A DNA stretch of 27,104 nt from Chara braunii (Eukaryota > Streptophyta > Charophyceae > Charales > Characeae): positions 255,841 through 282,944 of the forward strand of contig BFEA01000682.1 of the NCBI GenBank assembly GCA_003427395.1, in the 5' to 3' direction. Shown here in pieces: positions 9,007 to 18,419 of this stretch (its first letter is position 1; every line of letters starts with the position of its first letter). The translations under genes and the position numbers were made by a program. The notes beneath the pieces were generated by a model. That model ran no database searches and had not been told where the DNA came from. It saw only the letters and a list, made by a program, of their open reading frames with translations.

Positions 9007-10440
9007 CGATTAGAAGAACAAGTCTTTGTAGCCTATGTTAGGCCTGTTACTGAGTCTACGAAAGAGAAACTCATTGATCCGGTTATTGCCAAGCTGTTGG
9101 AGGAGTTTAAAGACCTAGCTAAGCCGCCCACAGGAGAAGTGCAGCGGCCCATCCAGCATCACGTTGAGATAAAGTCTGGATGTAGGACTCCTAAGGGAGC
9201 CATCTACAGAATGTCCCCAAGGGAGCTAGTTGAGTTCACCAAGCAGTTAGATGAGCTCCTCGAAAAGGATTGGATTAGGCCCAGTTCGTCTCCATTTCGA
9301 GCACCTGTTCTTTTTGTCCCCAAGAAGGAGCAAGAGCTCAGAATGTGTATAAACTATACAAGTCTTAATGTTGTCACAGTAAAGAATGCAAAACCACTGC
9401 CCCGTATAGACGATCTGTTGGATTGGGTGCAGGGCTGCAAATATTTATCAAAGATAGATCTTAAGTCAGACTATCATCAGATAGAAGTCCACCCTGATGA
9501 TCGGTATAAGGCAGCCTTTAGGACGAGATTATGGGCACTATGAGTTTATAGTGATGCCCTTTGGACTAACGAATGCGCCAACTACTTTCCAGCGTTGTAT
9601 GAACGATCTATTTAGGCCATGATTAGATAGAACATAGTGGTGTACTTAGATGATATTCTAGTCTTTAGTAAGACCCTCCAGGAGCATGAGGGTCATCTGA
9701 GGCAGGTCTTGGAGAAGTTGAGGGAAGCTAACTTCAAGATCAACGCGAAGAAGTGCGAGTGGGCCAAGACATAAGTTTTGTACTTGGGCCACGTCTTAGA
9801 TGGAGATGCATAAAGCTTGAGTACAGTAAGATAGCAGCGATCGGAGATTGGCCAACGCCTCGCACATTGACAGAGTTGCGATCGTTCCTTGGCATAGCAA
9901 GTTACTACAGGAAGTTCATGAGGAACTTTTCTACCATCGCTGCACCCCTTCGGAGGTTGTTAAAGAAAGAAGTGATTTGGAAGTGGGATAGAGGTTGTTC
10001 GTCGGCCCTAAAGAGGCTGAAGCGGGCCTTGATAGAGTATCTAGTCCTCAAGGTAGCCAATCCATCATTACCTTTTGTTGTCACCACTGACGCAATTCAG
10101 TATGGTATAGGTGCTGTTCTACAACAAGATGATGGCAATGGGTATAGACCCGTGGAGTTCATGTCTACTAGGATGCCTTCAGAGAAGGTAGCGACATCTT
10201 CCTATGGAGGGAACTCTACGCTCCCAGGCAAGCACTTGACCACTTGAAGCACTACTTGCTTGGGAGGCACTTCAAAGTCTATTCAGAGCACAAGACGCTG
10301 AGGCGGTTGAAGACACAGGCCAAGATGACAGCTAAGCTTACTAGGTGGGCCGCAAAGATAAATCAGTTTGACTTCCAGCTCAAGCCAGTTAAAGGGAACT
10401 AAAATGTAGTTGCGGACGCTCTGAGTAGAAGGGCTGATTA
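9007..10440 (+). pseudogene. Reverse transcriptase-RNase H of element A, broken
   Basis: The first part (9097-9530) has the gypsy RT opening with a KGAIYRMSP-like motif, then WIRPSSSPFRAPVLFVPKK, a decayed INYTSLN (normally IDYRxLN), PLPRIDDLLD and the SKIDLKSDYHQI block. An extra base near 9529 breaks the frame. The next frame gives [14 protein letters not shown] and then a TGA at 9620. After another shift, VYLDD is encoded at 9640-9654. The RNase H-like connection follows from about 9860 (ELRSFLGIASYYRKFM), then VVTTDAIQYGIGAVL near 10076-10120, a shift near 10195, and ADALSRR near 10410-10434. The enzyme would copy the RNA genome into DNA, but at least three frameshifts and several stops make it inactive. 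Confidence 0.85.
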
Positions 10441-11340
10441 CTTTGGACCGATAGTTCACTATCTCGATATAGGGAGAGACCTGCAATAGAAAGTCAAGGA
10501 AGCGTATACACAGAACCCTATCTATAGTGATCTCCTCAAGAGAGTTAAGGAGTCTCTAGAGTTTGAGCCAGACTACCGCACTACATATGGGTTGCTATTC
10601 GAGAAGACTAGTGTAGCTGACCGTTTATGCGTTCCCAACAGCTAAGGGATCCGTAGTCTGATCTTAGGGGAATGTCACGACATAGAGGGACATTTTGGTT
10701 GGCAGAAGACGTTAGCCGACCTCATTCGCGCGTATATGCAGCCAAGTATGAAGGCCGACTGCATAGAGTATGTACGTAGTTGTAAAGGTGTGCCAACAAA
10801 ATAAGACCACTACGCGAGCCCCTCTTGTCTTCTCAGACCCTTGCCTATTCCCGACGGACCCAGAGACTTTGTGTCCATTGATTTTATGGATATTGGGGTC
10901 AGGAGTAGGCATGGCAAAAGCCAAGTCATGGTTATAGTCTATAGATTTAGTAAGTACACAGTTTTTGTTCCTTTGCCCGCAGAGGCACGTACAGATCTAG
11001 TTATAGATAAGTTTTTTTATCATTGGGTAAGTGAGCATGGTCTATCGCTGTCGATAGTTAGTGACAGGGATACCAGGTTCACTAGTCAGAACTGCCAGAA
11101 CTTGATGAGAGTCTATGGCTCTAGATTGTTGATGTCGTTTGACCACCATCCAGAGACTAACGGGCAGACTGAACAGATGAACAAAATCCTGCAGCAAGTT
11201 CTCATAATGTATATTAGACTCGGGATGAGATGCTTCCCAAATTAGCCAGCGCATACAACAATAGCGTGCACTTAGCGACCTGTCGCACTCCCAATAAGCT
11301 GCATAAGTCCTTTAGACCACGTAGACCGTTTGAAGGATTG
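10441..11340 (+). pseudogene. Integrase of element A, broken and 3' truncated
   Basis: The N-terminal zinc-binding HHCC region is visible at about 10670-10800 (CHDIEGHFG, then YVRSCK), with the last cysteine lost to a one-base insertion and a TAA directly after. The catalytic core is open at 10841-11245, with SIDFMD, SDRDTRF and NGQTEQ, so the aspartate, aspartate and glutamate of the DDE triad are all still encoded. A stop at 11243 is followed in another frame by a LASAYNNSVHLAT block. Similarity fades after about 11340, and no C-terminal domain, chromodomain or polypurine tract is seen. Integrase would join the cDNA to the chromosome; this copy is a relic. Confidence 0.85.
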
Positions 11341-11963
11341 AACCGGGATCATATTCAGAGGCTACCGCCCGGTGTCGCACTTTTTCCAGGCCCCTTCAAG
11401 CGACCAGAAAGCCAACAGGCTGTCACGCAGGGTTTGGTTGTTTTTGCAATAAATAAATAAATTAATTATAGCAAATCCCTTCCTGTTGTGTGCGTCCGGC
11501 TTCGAGCGAGACCCTTCAATTACGGTCTTCGTCGATCCCCGGTCTTAGGAATCTTTTATTTTGATTCAGAACAGCAGAGAACCATGCAAATAATAAATAA
11601 ATAAATAAATTCTGATATGTCATGCATGCATTAATTTGTTAATTTACTAACTTTGAGAATTGTGACAGCGTCATCAGAGAACATGATCACCAAGCAAAAC
11701 GATGTAGTCCATTCAAGACTGACTGACTCAAGCAAGGACAAGAGTAAATGAGGGAAGAATGAGAACTCATAATAATCTCGGAGAGTACATATGAAGTGAG
11801 CATGGCCTGCACCAGTCAAGAGTCCTCACGCATACCTCTGCGTCATTCACTCAATCTCTCACTTGGCTGCATGTTTCTTGTGCCTTGAGCCGTGTCCACG
11901 TACTCCCCGAGATTGTGGTCTCTGGATATAGAGCCACCTAAAGCCTGCAAGTTCCGAACACTT
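11341..11963. other. No gene seen; (AATA)n runs
   Basis: Sequence beyond the point where integrase similarity ends. AATAAATAAATAAATT-type runs occur at about 11446-11465 and 11590-11611. No supported gene. This is the left part of the DNA lying between the integrase remnant and the 3' LTR remnant of element A. Confidence 0.4.
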
Positions 11964-12533
11964 TCATCCAAGGGTCATAATACGGAAGTCAACCATAGCG
12001 CAAAACTTATATGGCCTAGAAAAAATCCCTCGTCCGAGATGTCGAAACTCTGAAGACTCTGTCACTGCCTCATAGTCAATTGCTGCAGGGGAGGTATACC
12101 TCTTTGCAAGATCAACCAGGTCACTCCAACAAGAACCGTCAGTGAGAGGAAGAGGCACTGTTGGCCTGGGGTAATCCATGTAGAGCTTAGGCCCGAAACT
12201 GCGGATCAGCTTCTTTCCACTCTCGTCGAACTCTCTCTCCTTCTCCTCGAGACACCTGGCCGCTGCAACCCAAACTGAGTCAATGTTCGCATGGGTCTCT
12301 CTCCCTTTCCTCACATAGGGCCTCAGGTTGTGGACAGTGCCTGCGGCAAAACTGGTGAGGACGACAAAGATTGACAGGCCCTCGCCCCTGAAACCGATGG
12401 CACTGACATACCGATAATGAAAAGCATCTCTAGTAGCAATCTGGTTGAGGCTTGCCGGAACTGACTCACTGACTGCTGAAGACTGGACTGCACTCATGGA
12501 CTGATGTGGTCGCTGAAACCGGTCCAAAGTTCC
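11964..12533 (-). CDS. Unidentified protein, probable 3'-terminal exon
   Basis: On the minus strand an open stretch of 189 sense codons ends in a stop at 11964-11966. Directly upstream the minus strand reads CTTTTCTCTTAG, a pyrimidine tract and AG that make a good 3' splice site, so I start the exon at 12533 in phase 0. There is no ATG at the start of the open frame. The protein has mixed composition, with a hydrophobic patch (LSIFVVLTSFAAG), a charged segment (EEKEREFDESGKK), a proline-rich YPRPTVPLPL and a C-terminus ending in MTLG. I recognise no family. It lies antisense to element A, between the integrase and 3' LTR remnants, where some plant gypsy elements carry extra antisense frames. 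It could also be part of a host gene. Confidence 0.45.
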   Translation of the reverse strand, partial: GTLDRFQRPHQSMSAVQSSAVSESVPASLNQIATRDAFHYRYVSAIGFRGEGLSIFVVLTSFAAGTVHNLRPYVRKGRETHANIDSVWVAAARCLEEKEREFDESGKKLIRSFGPKLYMDYPRPTVPLPLTDGSCWSDLVDLAKRYTSPAAIDYEAVTESSEFRHLGRGIFSRPYKFCAMVDFRIMTLG

Positions 12534-12837
12534 CTAAGAGAAAAGCACGGTTTAGCTGAAACTAATCTTTGGGACCAACGAATGATGGGGGGTGGCTGGC
12601 TGACTCTGACTAGAGCTGTGTGAGAATTCAGATGACAGGGTGCTGATTGGATAATAAGTTACCCGGTGCGCAAAAACTCAGATAGTCCAGTATTGCATGG
12701 AAATTGATTGAGCGCTGAGTTGAAGGTGTCAGAAATGCCAACTGGATTCTTGATTGATCAATGCTTGAATACTAGATGCCCGCTTGATCAAGTAACACTT
12801 GAGTAGTAACTGAATGCCAGAGGGAGATAACGATTGG

Positions 12838-12942
12838 TTGAATAATGTTTAATTGAGTAGTGCTTGATTGAATAATGCTCTATTGAATAATGCTCTATTG
12901 AATAATGCTCGATTGAATAATGCCTAATTGAATGATGCTCGA
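12838..12942. repeat. Seven 15-bp tandem repeats
   Basis: Seven units of TTGAATAATGCTC(T/G)A or close variants, exactly 15 bp each with no indels. More degenerate relatives occur upstream from about 12750 (TTGATCAA, CTTGAGTAGTAAC). If the minus-strand gene model is right, the array lies in its intron. Confidence 0.9.
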
Positions 12943-13034
12943 TTTTTCAGTAGTCATCATGTGTCCCCATTTTGTCATGTTCGCTTTTGCAGTATCCCTC
13001 ATGACACAACCGAATACTCTCTCTTTCCTCACCC

Positions 13035-13271
13035 TCACCGTTGATTATTGGTGGCCTCTCGTGCTCGATCCACCGTTTCTGCTGATGAAAAAGTGCTATG
13101 CAATCGCCCGTCAGAACCGCAGAGGTAGAAGGTATATACAATAGCCTCGTGATTCTTCACTAACCCTAGCGCCCCTTCACTTATTAGTTTCCAGACTTGC
13201 TGAATGTTACTGATTGTCTCGTTTTCCCAGTCGTCTCTTTCGTCTAAAAGGAGGGAGTAAGTTACCTTCAA
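13035..13271 (-). CDS. Possible upstream exon of the minus-strand gene, unidentified
   Basis: The minus strand is open from an ATG at 13271 to a stop at 13035, 78 codons. It includes a sensible-looking segment with DERDDWENETISNIQQVWK. A possible 3' splice site (CTCCCTCCTTTTAG) lies inside the open frame near 13252, and GT-containing donor candidates lie near 13140 and 13030. One of them (ATT before GTATAT) would leave phase 0, matching the exon at 12533. The link is speculative and no domain is recognised. Confidence 0.25.
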   Translation of the reverse strand: MKVTYSLLLDERDDWENETISNIQQVWKLISEGALGLVKNHEAIVYTFYLCGSDGRLHSTFSSAETVDRAREATNNQR

Positions 13272-14132
13272 CTTGCCCTTTCTCTCCGTAATTCCTTCTC
13301 ATCTCTTACCGAGACCCACTGTCCAGGTTAATACCTCGTGACCACTTCACAAATTTTTGCCTGTTCGCTATCAGACCAGCCTTGAGCCCTGGGGCGGTCG
13401 GATAGGCGTTAAAGTTTTTTTTTAATCTGACTGAGTCAATGTCATTCTGAGGCAGTTGACAGTCCACTGAGTATGGACTGAGGACTGTTCGTGAGCTTAA
13501 CCCTACCAACAGTCCTCCTGACTCAGTCCCTCAGCCTCCTCTGAGTCTGAACACAGTGCTGCTGTCTAGCTCTGTATCCTTAGGTCTGTCATTCTCGAGT
13601 CGATTTAACCCGGGACTGCAAGCCTGTCGGTCCAATGGGCTAGCTTTGTTTCCTTTCTGTCAATAGTAGATCCCCAGTCCATGCACTTCAACGTGTAGGG
13701 CCGTCGTCCAGGTCACAGGTGAGGCATTCTTAACATGTTCCCACTTCACCCGTCTGCATAGACCCATTACACTGCCTTGTACAAAGAGGGAAAGCGCATT
13801 GAGCCTCTTGGCGGCTGTTAGGCGCAAGTCCTAGTCACCATTTTCCAACTGGCTCTATTGCAGAAAACGGGCGTCTGAGTGAAAACGGCTATTGCTCCGC
13901 CTGAACTTGATCACCCAGTCCAAACACTCCATCAGTTTTCATTGCTTGACTGTGGACAGAGTAGCTTGCGTCAAGGGCGGGGCCACGGGGTACAGGTATT
14001 CCCTGCATGGACATGATTGTGGCCAGATCTTTACCATTCAGGTTTTTGTTTTTCTGTGTCATTTTTTCTGTAGGAGGGGGGGGGGGGGGTTGCAACCTCC
14101 AGCCCACTTAGCATTGCCCATTTTTTTCTGTA
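13272..14132. other. No gene seen
   Basis: No supported gene. A run of 14 G lies near 14077-14090, with a T-run shortly after. The right edge, at about 14133, is where homology to LTR A begins abruptly. Confidence 0.4.
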
Positions 14133-14396
14133 TGAGGCAGCCATAGCTGCCATAGCTGTAGTTAGTAGTGAGTGTGTGTGTGTGCTCGAGTGTTAGAGTG
14201 ATGCGTGTGGGATATCCAGGGTGATCCAGTGTATGTGAACAGTGAGATGTTTGGGCGCTGAAGTCGCCATAGCCAATTGAGAGTGAACTTGTATCTGAAA
14301 GCCATATCTCTGAGTTTTGAGTGGCCGCATGTCACCAGTATGCTGCGTTGCTGTTTACATGCATGAAAAGTGTGTTTGAGAACGAGTCTGATTGCA
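14133..14396 (+). mobile_element. Truncated 3' LTR remnant of element A
   Basis: It matches 8250-8559 of LTR A, including GCCATAGCTGCCATAGCT, the GT run, GGATATCCAGGGTGATCCAG, TTTGGGCGCT, CATATCTCTGAG and the end CTGATTGCA. It has an internal deletion and moderate divergence. No primer-binding site follows, as expected for a 3' LTR. The left three quarters of the LTR are missing. Confidence 0.8.
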
Positions 14397-14404
14397 ATCG
14401 TGAC

Positions 14405-14900
14405 GTCCAGTCCATATACCATGACCTGGCCCACGCCACATAATACTTCCCAGTCCACATGGTATGACCCATCCCAAATGTTGCGGCCCAACCCACTTAG
14501 CATCACCCAGGTGACACAGTACCGCCACCCACATAGTACCAACCGGTCCACATATTATGCCCTGCCCCACATAGTGCACCCCAACACTCATCCCACACAG
14601 TGCTGCCCAACCCTCATCGCACACAGTACTGTCCAATCCACATGCTATGACCCACCGCACGCGGTAGAGGCCAACTCACATGGTATCATTGAGGCCACGT
14701 GATAATGCTTAGCCCATATAGTACCGCGTGGCAGTGGCAACAGCCAAATTGTGCCAGATGTTGGCCATGTGCTTTTCTTTTTCTTGCTTTTGCCGTCGTG
14801 ATGTCTCTGTTCTTTTCTTTTCTTTTTTCAGCGGGGGTGGCGGGGGGGGTGTCCGTTAGTGCCATCCAGTCTGCATAGTTTGACCCACTCCACATTGTGC
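14405..14900. repeat. Degenerate minisatellite built on CCCA..CCACATagTA
   Basis: A word close to CCCAnTCCACATGGTATGAC recurs with roughly 25-30 bp spacing from 14405 to about 14730 and again at about 14861-14905. The break at 14731-14860 is a T- and G-rich stretch. Open frames on both strands here follow from the repeat and are not genes. Confidence 0.65.
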
Positions 14901-15130
14901 TGCTGGGTCCGACAGCACATGAGTGGGAAGAGGAGAAGAGCATGGTGGAGGAGGAGGGCCACACCCGGTGAAAATAGGTACAGGGCAGCAGTGATTCCTG
15001 CAGTGAGACGCACCCACGGAAAATCAATCCCCGGACAGATTTGGCACATGACCGCTGGATGCGGCTGCATGCCAGATTTGTAAACATTCTCCAGCTCTGT
15101 AAACCTCGTTCTTAGATCAGTGTGCTGATC

Positions 15131-15168
15131 CTGTTTTGCATGTGCTATATCTGGCACATGCAAAACAG
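15131..15168. repeat. Perfect 15-bp inverted repeat, 8-nt loop
   Basis: CTGTTTTGCATGTGC at 15131-15145 and its exact reverse complement at 15154-15168 enclose TATATCTG. A transcript would fold into a stable stem. Confidence 0.9.
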
Positions 15169-15258
15169 CACGATCTATCAATCTGCATGGGTCCAGAGAC
15201 CATTATACCACGAACCAGTCATCCAGATGTCATGGTTACCAATGTACTCGTCACCTTT

Positions 15259-15346
15259 GACAAAGGTAGAAGAGAGATGTCCCATTCCCATAGACAAAGG
15301 TAGAGAAGAGTTCCCTGTCCCCCATAGACAAAGGTAGAGAAGAGAT
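15259..15346. repeat. Three 34-bp tandem repeats
   Basis: GACAAAGGTAGA recurs at 15259, 15293 and 15327, followed by AGAGA and C-rich filler (TCCC..CCCATA). The array lies just upstream of the predicted 5' exon. Confidence 0.8.
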
Positions 15347-15479
15347 ACGTTGCTGCTGCTTATATTATCAAAAATGTCTGATTACATCAACTTCCAGTCT
15401 CTCAAGTTCATCACAACAGCTCATAAATCAACTCTGTTCATCATCCCATCAATATGGAGACCAGCGCAGCAACATCATC

Positions 15480-15503
15480 ATGTCGAAGTACAGCATTACT
15501 CAG
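15480..15503 (+). CDS. Candidate first coding exon of an unidentified gene
   Basis: ATG at 15480 begins eight codons (MSKYSITQ) ending in CAG, directly followed by GTAAGT, the perfect consensus 5' splice site. The exon ends in phase 0, as required by the exon at 16671. An N gap lies in the following intron and could hide more exons. The ATG context (ATCATCATGT) is not strong, and an upstream ATG at 15374 in another phase is an alternative. The assignment rests only on splice-signal quality and matching phase. Confidence 0.4.
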
Positions 15504-15593
15504 GTAAGTGACATCTTCTCCTCTCTCTCTCTCCTCCTTACTTCTTCCTCTCTCTCACGGGCACATTATCTCTCTTGTCTCATGAAGATCTCG

Positions 15594-16083
15594 NNNNNNN
15601 NNNNNNNNNNNNNNNNNNNNNNNNNNNNNNNNNNNNNNNNNNNNNNNNNNNNNNNNNNNNNNNNNNNNNNNNNNNNNNNNNNNNNNNNNNNNNNNNNNNN
15701 NNNNNNNNNNNNNNNNNNNNNNNNNNNNNNNNNNNNNNNNNNNNNNNNNNNNNNNNNNNNNNNNNNNNNNNNNNNNNNNNNNNNNNNNNNNNNNNNNNNN
15801 NNNNNNNNNNNNNNNNNNNNNNNNNNNNNNNNNNNNNNNNNNNNNNNNNNNNNNNNNNNNNNNNNNNNNNNNNNNNNNNNNNNNNNNNNNNNNNNNNNNN
15901 NNNNNNNNNNNNNNNNNNNNNNNNNNNNNNNNNNNNNNNNNNNNNNNNNNNNNNNNNNNNNNNNNNNNNNNNNNNNNNNNNNNNNNNNNNNNNNNNNNNN
16001 NNNNNNNNNNNNNNNNNNNNNNNNNNNNNNNNNNNNNNNNNNNNNNNNNNNNNNNNNNNNNNNNNNNNNNNNNNNNNNNNNNN
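15594..16083. other. Assembly gap, 490 N
   Basis: A run of unresolved bases. Any open frames across it are artefacts. It may hide exon sequence of the flanking gene. Confidence 1.
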
Positions 16084-16670
16084 TTTTACATACATTCCCT
16101 TTCTGTAGCTTCGTGTGCAGATGCATGTTGACTGTTCGACAGACCTTTGCTTTCTTTCAGAGATGTGACTTTTGACCCCCAGAGGTGACTTTTCGTTTGT
16201 CTACTCGTCTGTTGACTTGCTGGCTGGGTCCCATTCGCATCTGTTCAAAGTGCTTTACCTTTGGACGCTGTATTTTGAACCTTCCACGGGGTTCCCTTTT
16301 CACCCCTTTAACGCTGATTCTCTTTTAGAGGGTCTGAATGGTGTATTGACGGGTAAAGGCCCTTTTAAATCTCACACCCTCCTGCTGCAAGTGTGGCAGG
16401 CAGCTGCTTTGTCCTACAAAAATGGATCTAGGCAAAAACTCTTATCTTGCATGAGAAAAGTGGCGGACGTCAAAATGATCAGAGGGAAAGTCGGTAAGGG
16501 GAAGAAACTGTGAGAGCAAGGCAGCAACAGGGAGACCCAAGGGAAACATGAAAGCTGGATGGATTTAGGGTTTCTACTTCACATTCTTTCTGAAATAACG
16601 AGCAAATGTTATCCTTCACGGATGGCATAAGATGATTGACCTGTGGATGTGTTCTCTGCTTCGCTTGCAG
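16084..16670. other. Probable intron with an unassigned open frame
   Basis: A 113-codon frame (16172-16513) is open but shows no known motif, and its ATG lies in a TGATGT-like context right after a CTTTCTTTCAG acceptor-like site. It could be part of another exon. I treat the whole stretch as intron or unknown. The right end is a clear acceptor, GCTTCGCTTGCAG. Confidence 0.35.
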
Positions 16671-16916
16671 ATTGGAGGAGCACAGGCATTGTCGGAGAAA
16701 ATGATTACTTTTGTGAAGGATGTTGCACCACCTACGTACATCTATTTGAAGGATGATCCACGCCGCCATGATGCGAACCACCTGGTCACACACCGGATCT
16801 GTATGGACATTTACTCCTTTGTCTCAGCTATTACATCAGACTTGGCTGACTACCCCCCCCTGCACATGCAGGAATCAAAGACATATCGTGACATGTTGAC
16901 ATTCTTGTCAGATGCA
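16671..16916 (+). CDS. Internal coding exon of an unidentified host-like gene
   Basis: The exon is bounded by TTCGCTTGCAG before 16671 and GTAAGT from 16917, both close to consensus. It is exactly 246 nt, 82 codons without a stop, so it is phase 0 on both sides and can be spliced to the exon at 15480 or to an exon hidden in the gap. The peptide starts IGGAQALSEKMITF and includes VAPPTYIYLKDDPRR, RICMDIYSFVSAITSD and ends TFLSDA. It looks like a soluble, mostly helical protein. I recognise no family and see no transposon motif. Later exons are not visible in the window and may lie beyond the repeats downstream. Confidence 0.55.
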
Positions 16917-17433
16917 GTAAGTGCTCTTACGTCCTTCAATGGTCATCAGACACTTTCTGGTTGAGTAGGACTCTTCTCCTCTTGCTTACCACATATGCTG
17001 ACCTTGATTATCCTACACAATGCATAGCATTGAAACCAAGTATCAGGCTGGCTGATCACAAATGAATGCATGGTGTTATTTTGTTTTACTGGGATTCTCT
17101 TGTCATGCAACCCGCGCGAGGAGGCTGAGAGAGTGTGAACTGTGGCTGTGGTCCCTGTGATCCCTGTTTCAAAAAATATAGGGGCATAGACATAGTGCCT
17201 TAAAGCACCGGTGGTTCGCAGTCTCCTTTTTTGGATGATGGTGGTTGTTTCTTTTGGACAGCCGTGCTGACTGGAACTCCTGTGGGCGAACTCAGCAGCA
17301 CTAGGGTGTTTCTGGCCTTAATGCTTCTGTTGCCACACGGGTGTGCCAGGGCCTCCCATGTTTACGAGCATCCATACCCGTCTGCACAGGGCTTGGACTA
17401 ATGTCACATATTTGAACTTCAACTGTTCTGCAC
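16917..17433. other. No gene seen; probable intron
   Basis: It follows the splice donor at 16917. No further exon is supported. Confidence 0.4.
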
Positions 17434-17857
17434 GGGCCTTATTGGTCACACACCGAAATGATGGATGCTGGTGGTTATAGTAGAGACATTACTGCACATG
17501 TAATGTAGAGTGCAGGGTGTTCAATGAGTGGAGAATTCCGAACTGGCCTGTTTCAAGGAGTGGAGAATTATAAACGGGCCTGAACAGAAACCCGTTGCTG
17601 ACACCTTTCTTTGGCCATGTCCACACCTGTGCTTTGAGAATGTGTGTTACATGAATATGGGCCTTATTGGACACACAGCATAAAGTGGGATGATGGATGT
17701 TTGGTGGTCACAGTAGAGAGATTTCTGCACATTTTGTGATATGAATTGTAGAGTGGGGTACTCAGTGAGTGGAGAATTCCAAACGACCTCAATAGACGCC
17801 CTTCGCTTCATTTTTTTTTGGCGCTCACCTGTGCTTTGAGAATGTGTTACATAAACA
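17434..17857. repeat. Diverged tandem duplication, about 225-bp period
   Basis: Copy one, from 17434, and copy two, from 17659, both start GGGCCTTATTGG(T/A)CACACA. They share GATGGATG, GTAGAGA.ATT.CTGCACAT and GAGTGGAGAATTCC, and end in ACCTGTGCTTTGAGAATGTGT. Each has its own indels. No gene. Confidence 0.8.
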
Positions 17858-18419
17858 AGTAAAATTGCACAAATGTATGCAATACTATGCATGCTGTATT
17901 GACTTTCCAATATTCCTCGAGTAGGGAAACCCAACTCAATGTTTTATTCTCAATCAAGGCTTTAAGCTCCTTTCTGAATCATAATATCCTCTGAGGCACA
18001 TTTGTGGTAAGTTGCATGTCTTACATGTTTTTGCCTTACCTTTACCCTCTCTTGTCATGGTCAGTGGTTATACAGAGATCGAGTGCCTAACACTTCCTTC
18101 ACAAGATCCATTGCCTTTGCACTTCCTCCTGTCTGGCTTGGCTCCTGCCCATGGCCTCTCTCTCATTGAGGTTGAGTTCCTCCAGTACGACTCTTGCTGG
18201 CTGTTTCCCATTGGCAAACAGTTTTGGGAACACATTGTCTTCGTTATCTTTCTTCTGCCCAGAACTTAACCCCTCACCTAGTAGTTGTCTCATGGTCACT
18301 GTCGCCATCATCACGGCCATTCTTTTTTTTCTCCCTTTCTGCAATTAACATTGAGTATTTCATTTTGCTGCACTCCTCATTGTTGCGGGGGCCAAGATAA
18401 TCATTTCCCGAGAGTTACT
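17858..18419. other. No gene seen
   Basis: Minus-strand open frames such as 18344-18099 look partly coding-like but have no motif or splice support. Nothing else is recognised. Confidence 0.35.

Larger units (their letters stand above)
7440..14396 (+). mobile_element. Element A: decayed Ty3/gypsy retrotransposon with foreign segment
   Basis: The proposed extent runs from the 5' LTR start at 7440 to the end of the 3' LTR remnant at 14396. The left LTR starts TGCAATTAG and the right remnant ends CTGATTGCA, near-perfect inverted termini. The flanking 5-mers are ATTGT (7435-7439) and ATCGT (14397-14401), a target duplication with one transition if real. The interior has protease, RT, RNase H and integrase in gypsy order but no gag. 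It also has about 2.8 kb (11341-14132) of unrelated DNA before the 3' LTR remnant. All reading frames are broken. Confidence 0.6.
14901..15479. other. Upstream region of the plus-strand host-like gene
   Basis: No coding gene of its own is supported. It holds a 15-bp perfect hairpin (15131-15168) and three 34-bp repeats (15259-15346). A TATA-like CTTATATTATC lies near 15360, about 120 bp before the proposed start codon. An upstream ATG at 15374 has an open frame running to the same splice donor, but in another phase. Confidence 0.35.

Noticed and set aside
14162-14702. Several frames of 100-130 codons on both strands
   Set aside because: They arise from the CCACATAGTA minisatellite and the LTR remnant.
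15480-16175. Long open frames on both strands across the N gap
   Set aside because: They exist only because N codons are read as open.
16172-16513. 113-codon frame as a gene
   Set aside because: Open but without a motif, and its start follows an acceptor-like site. It is kept only as a possible exon within the intron stretch.
18099-18344. 81-codon minus-strand frame with charged, coding-like composition
   Set aside because: No domain, no splice support, and competing open frames on the other strand.
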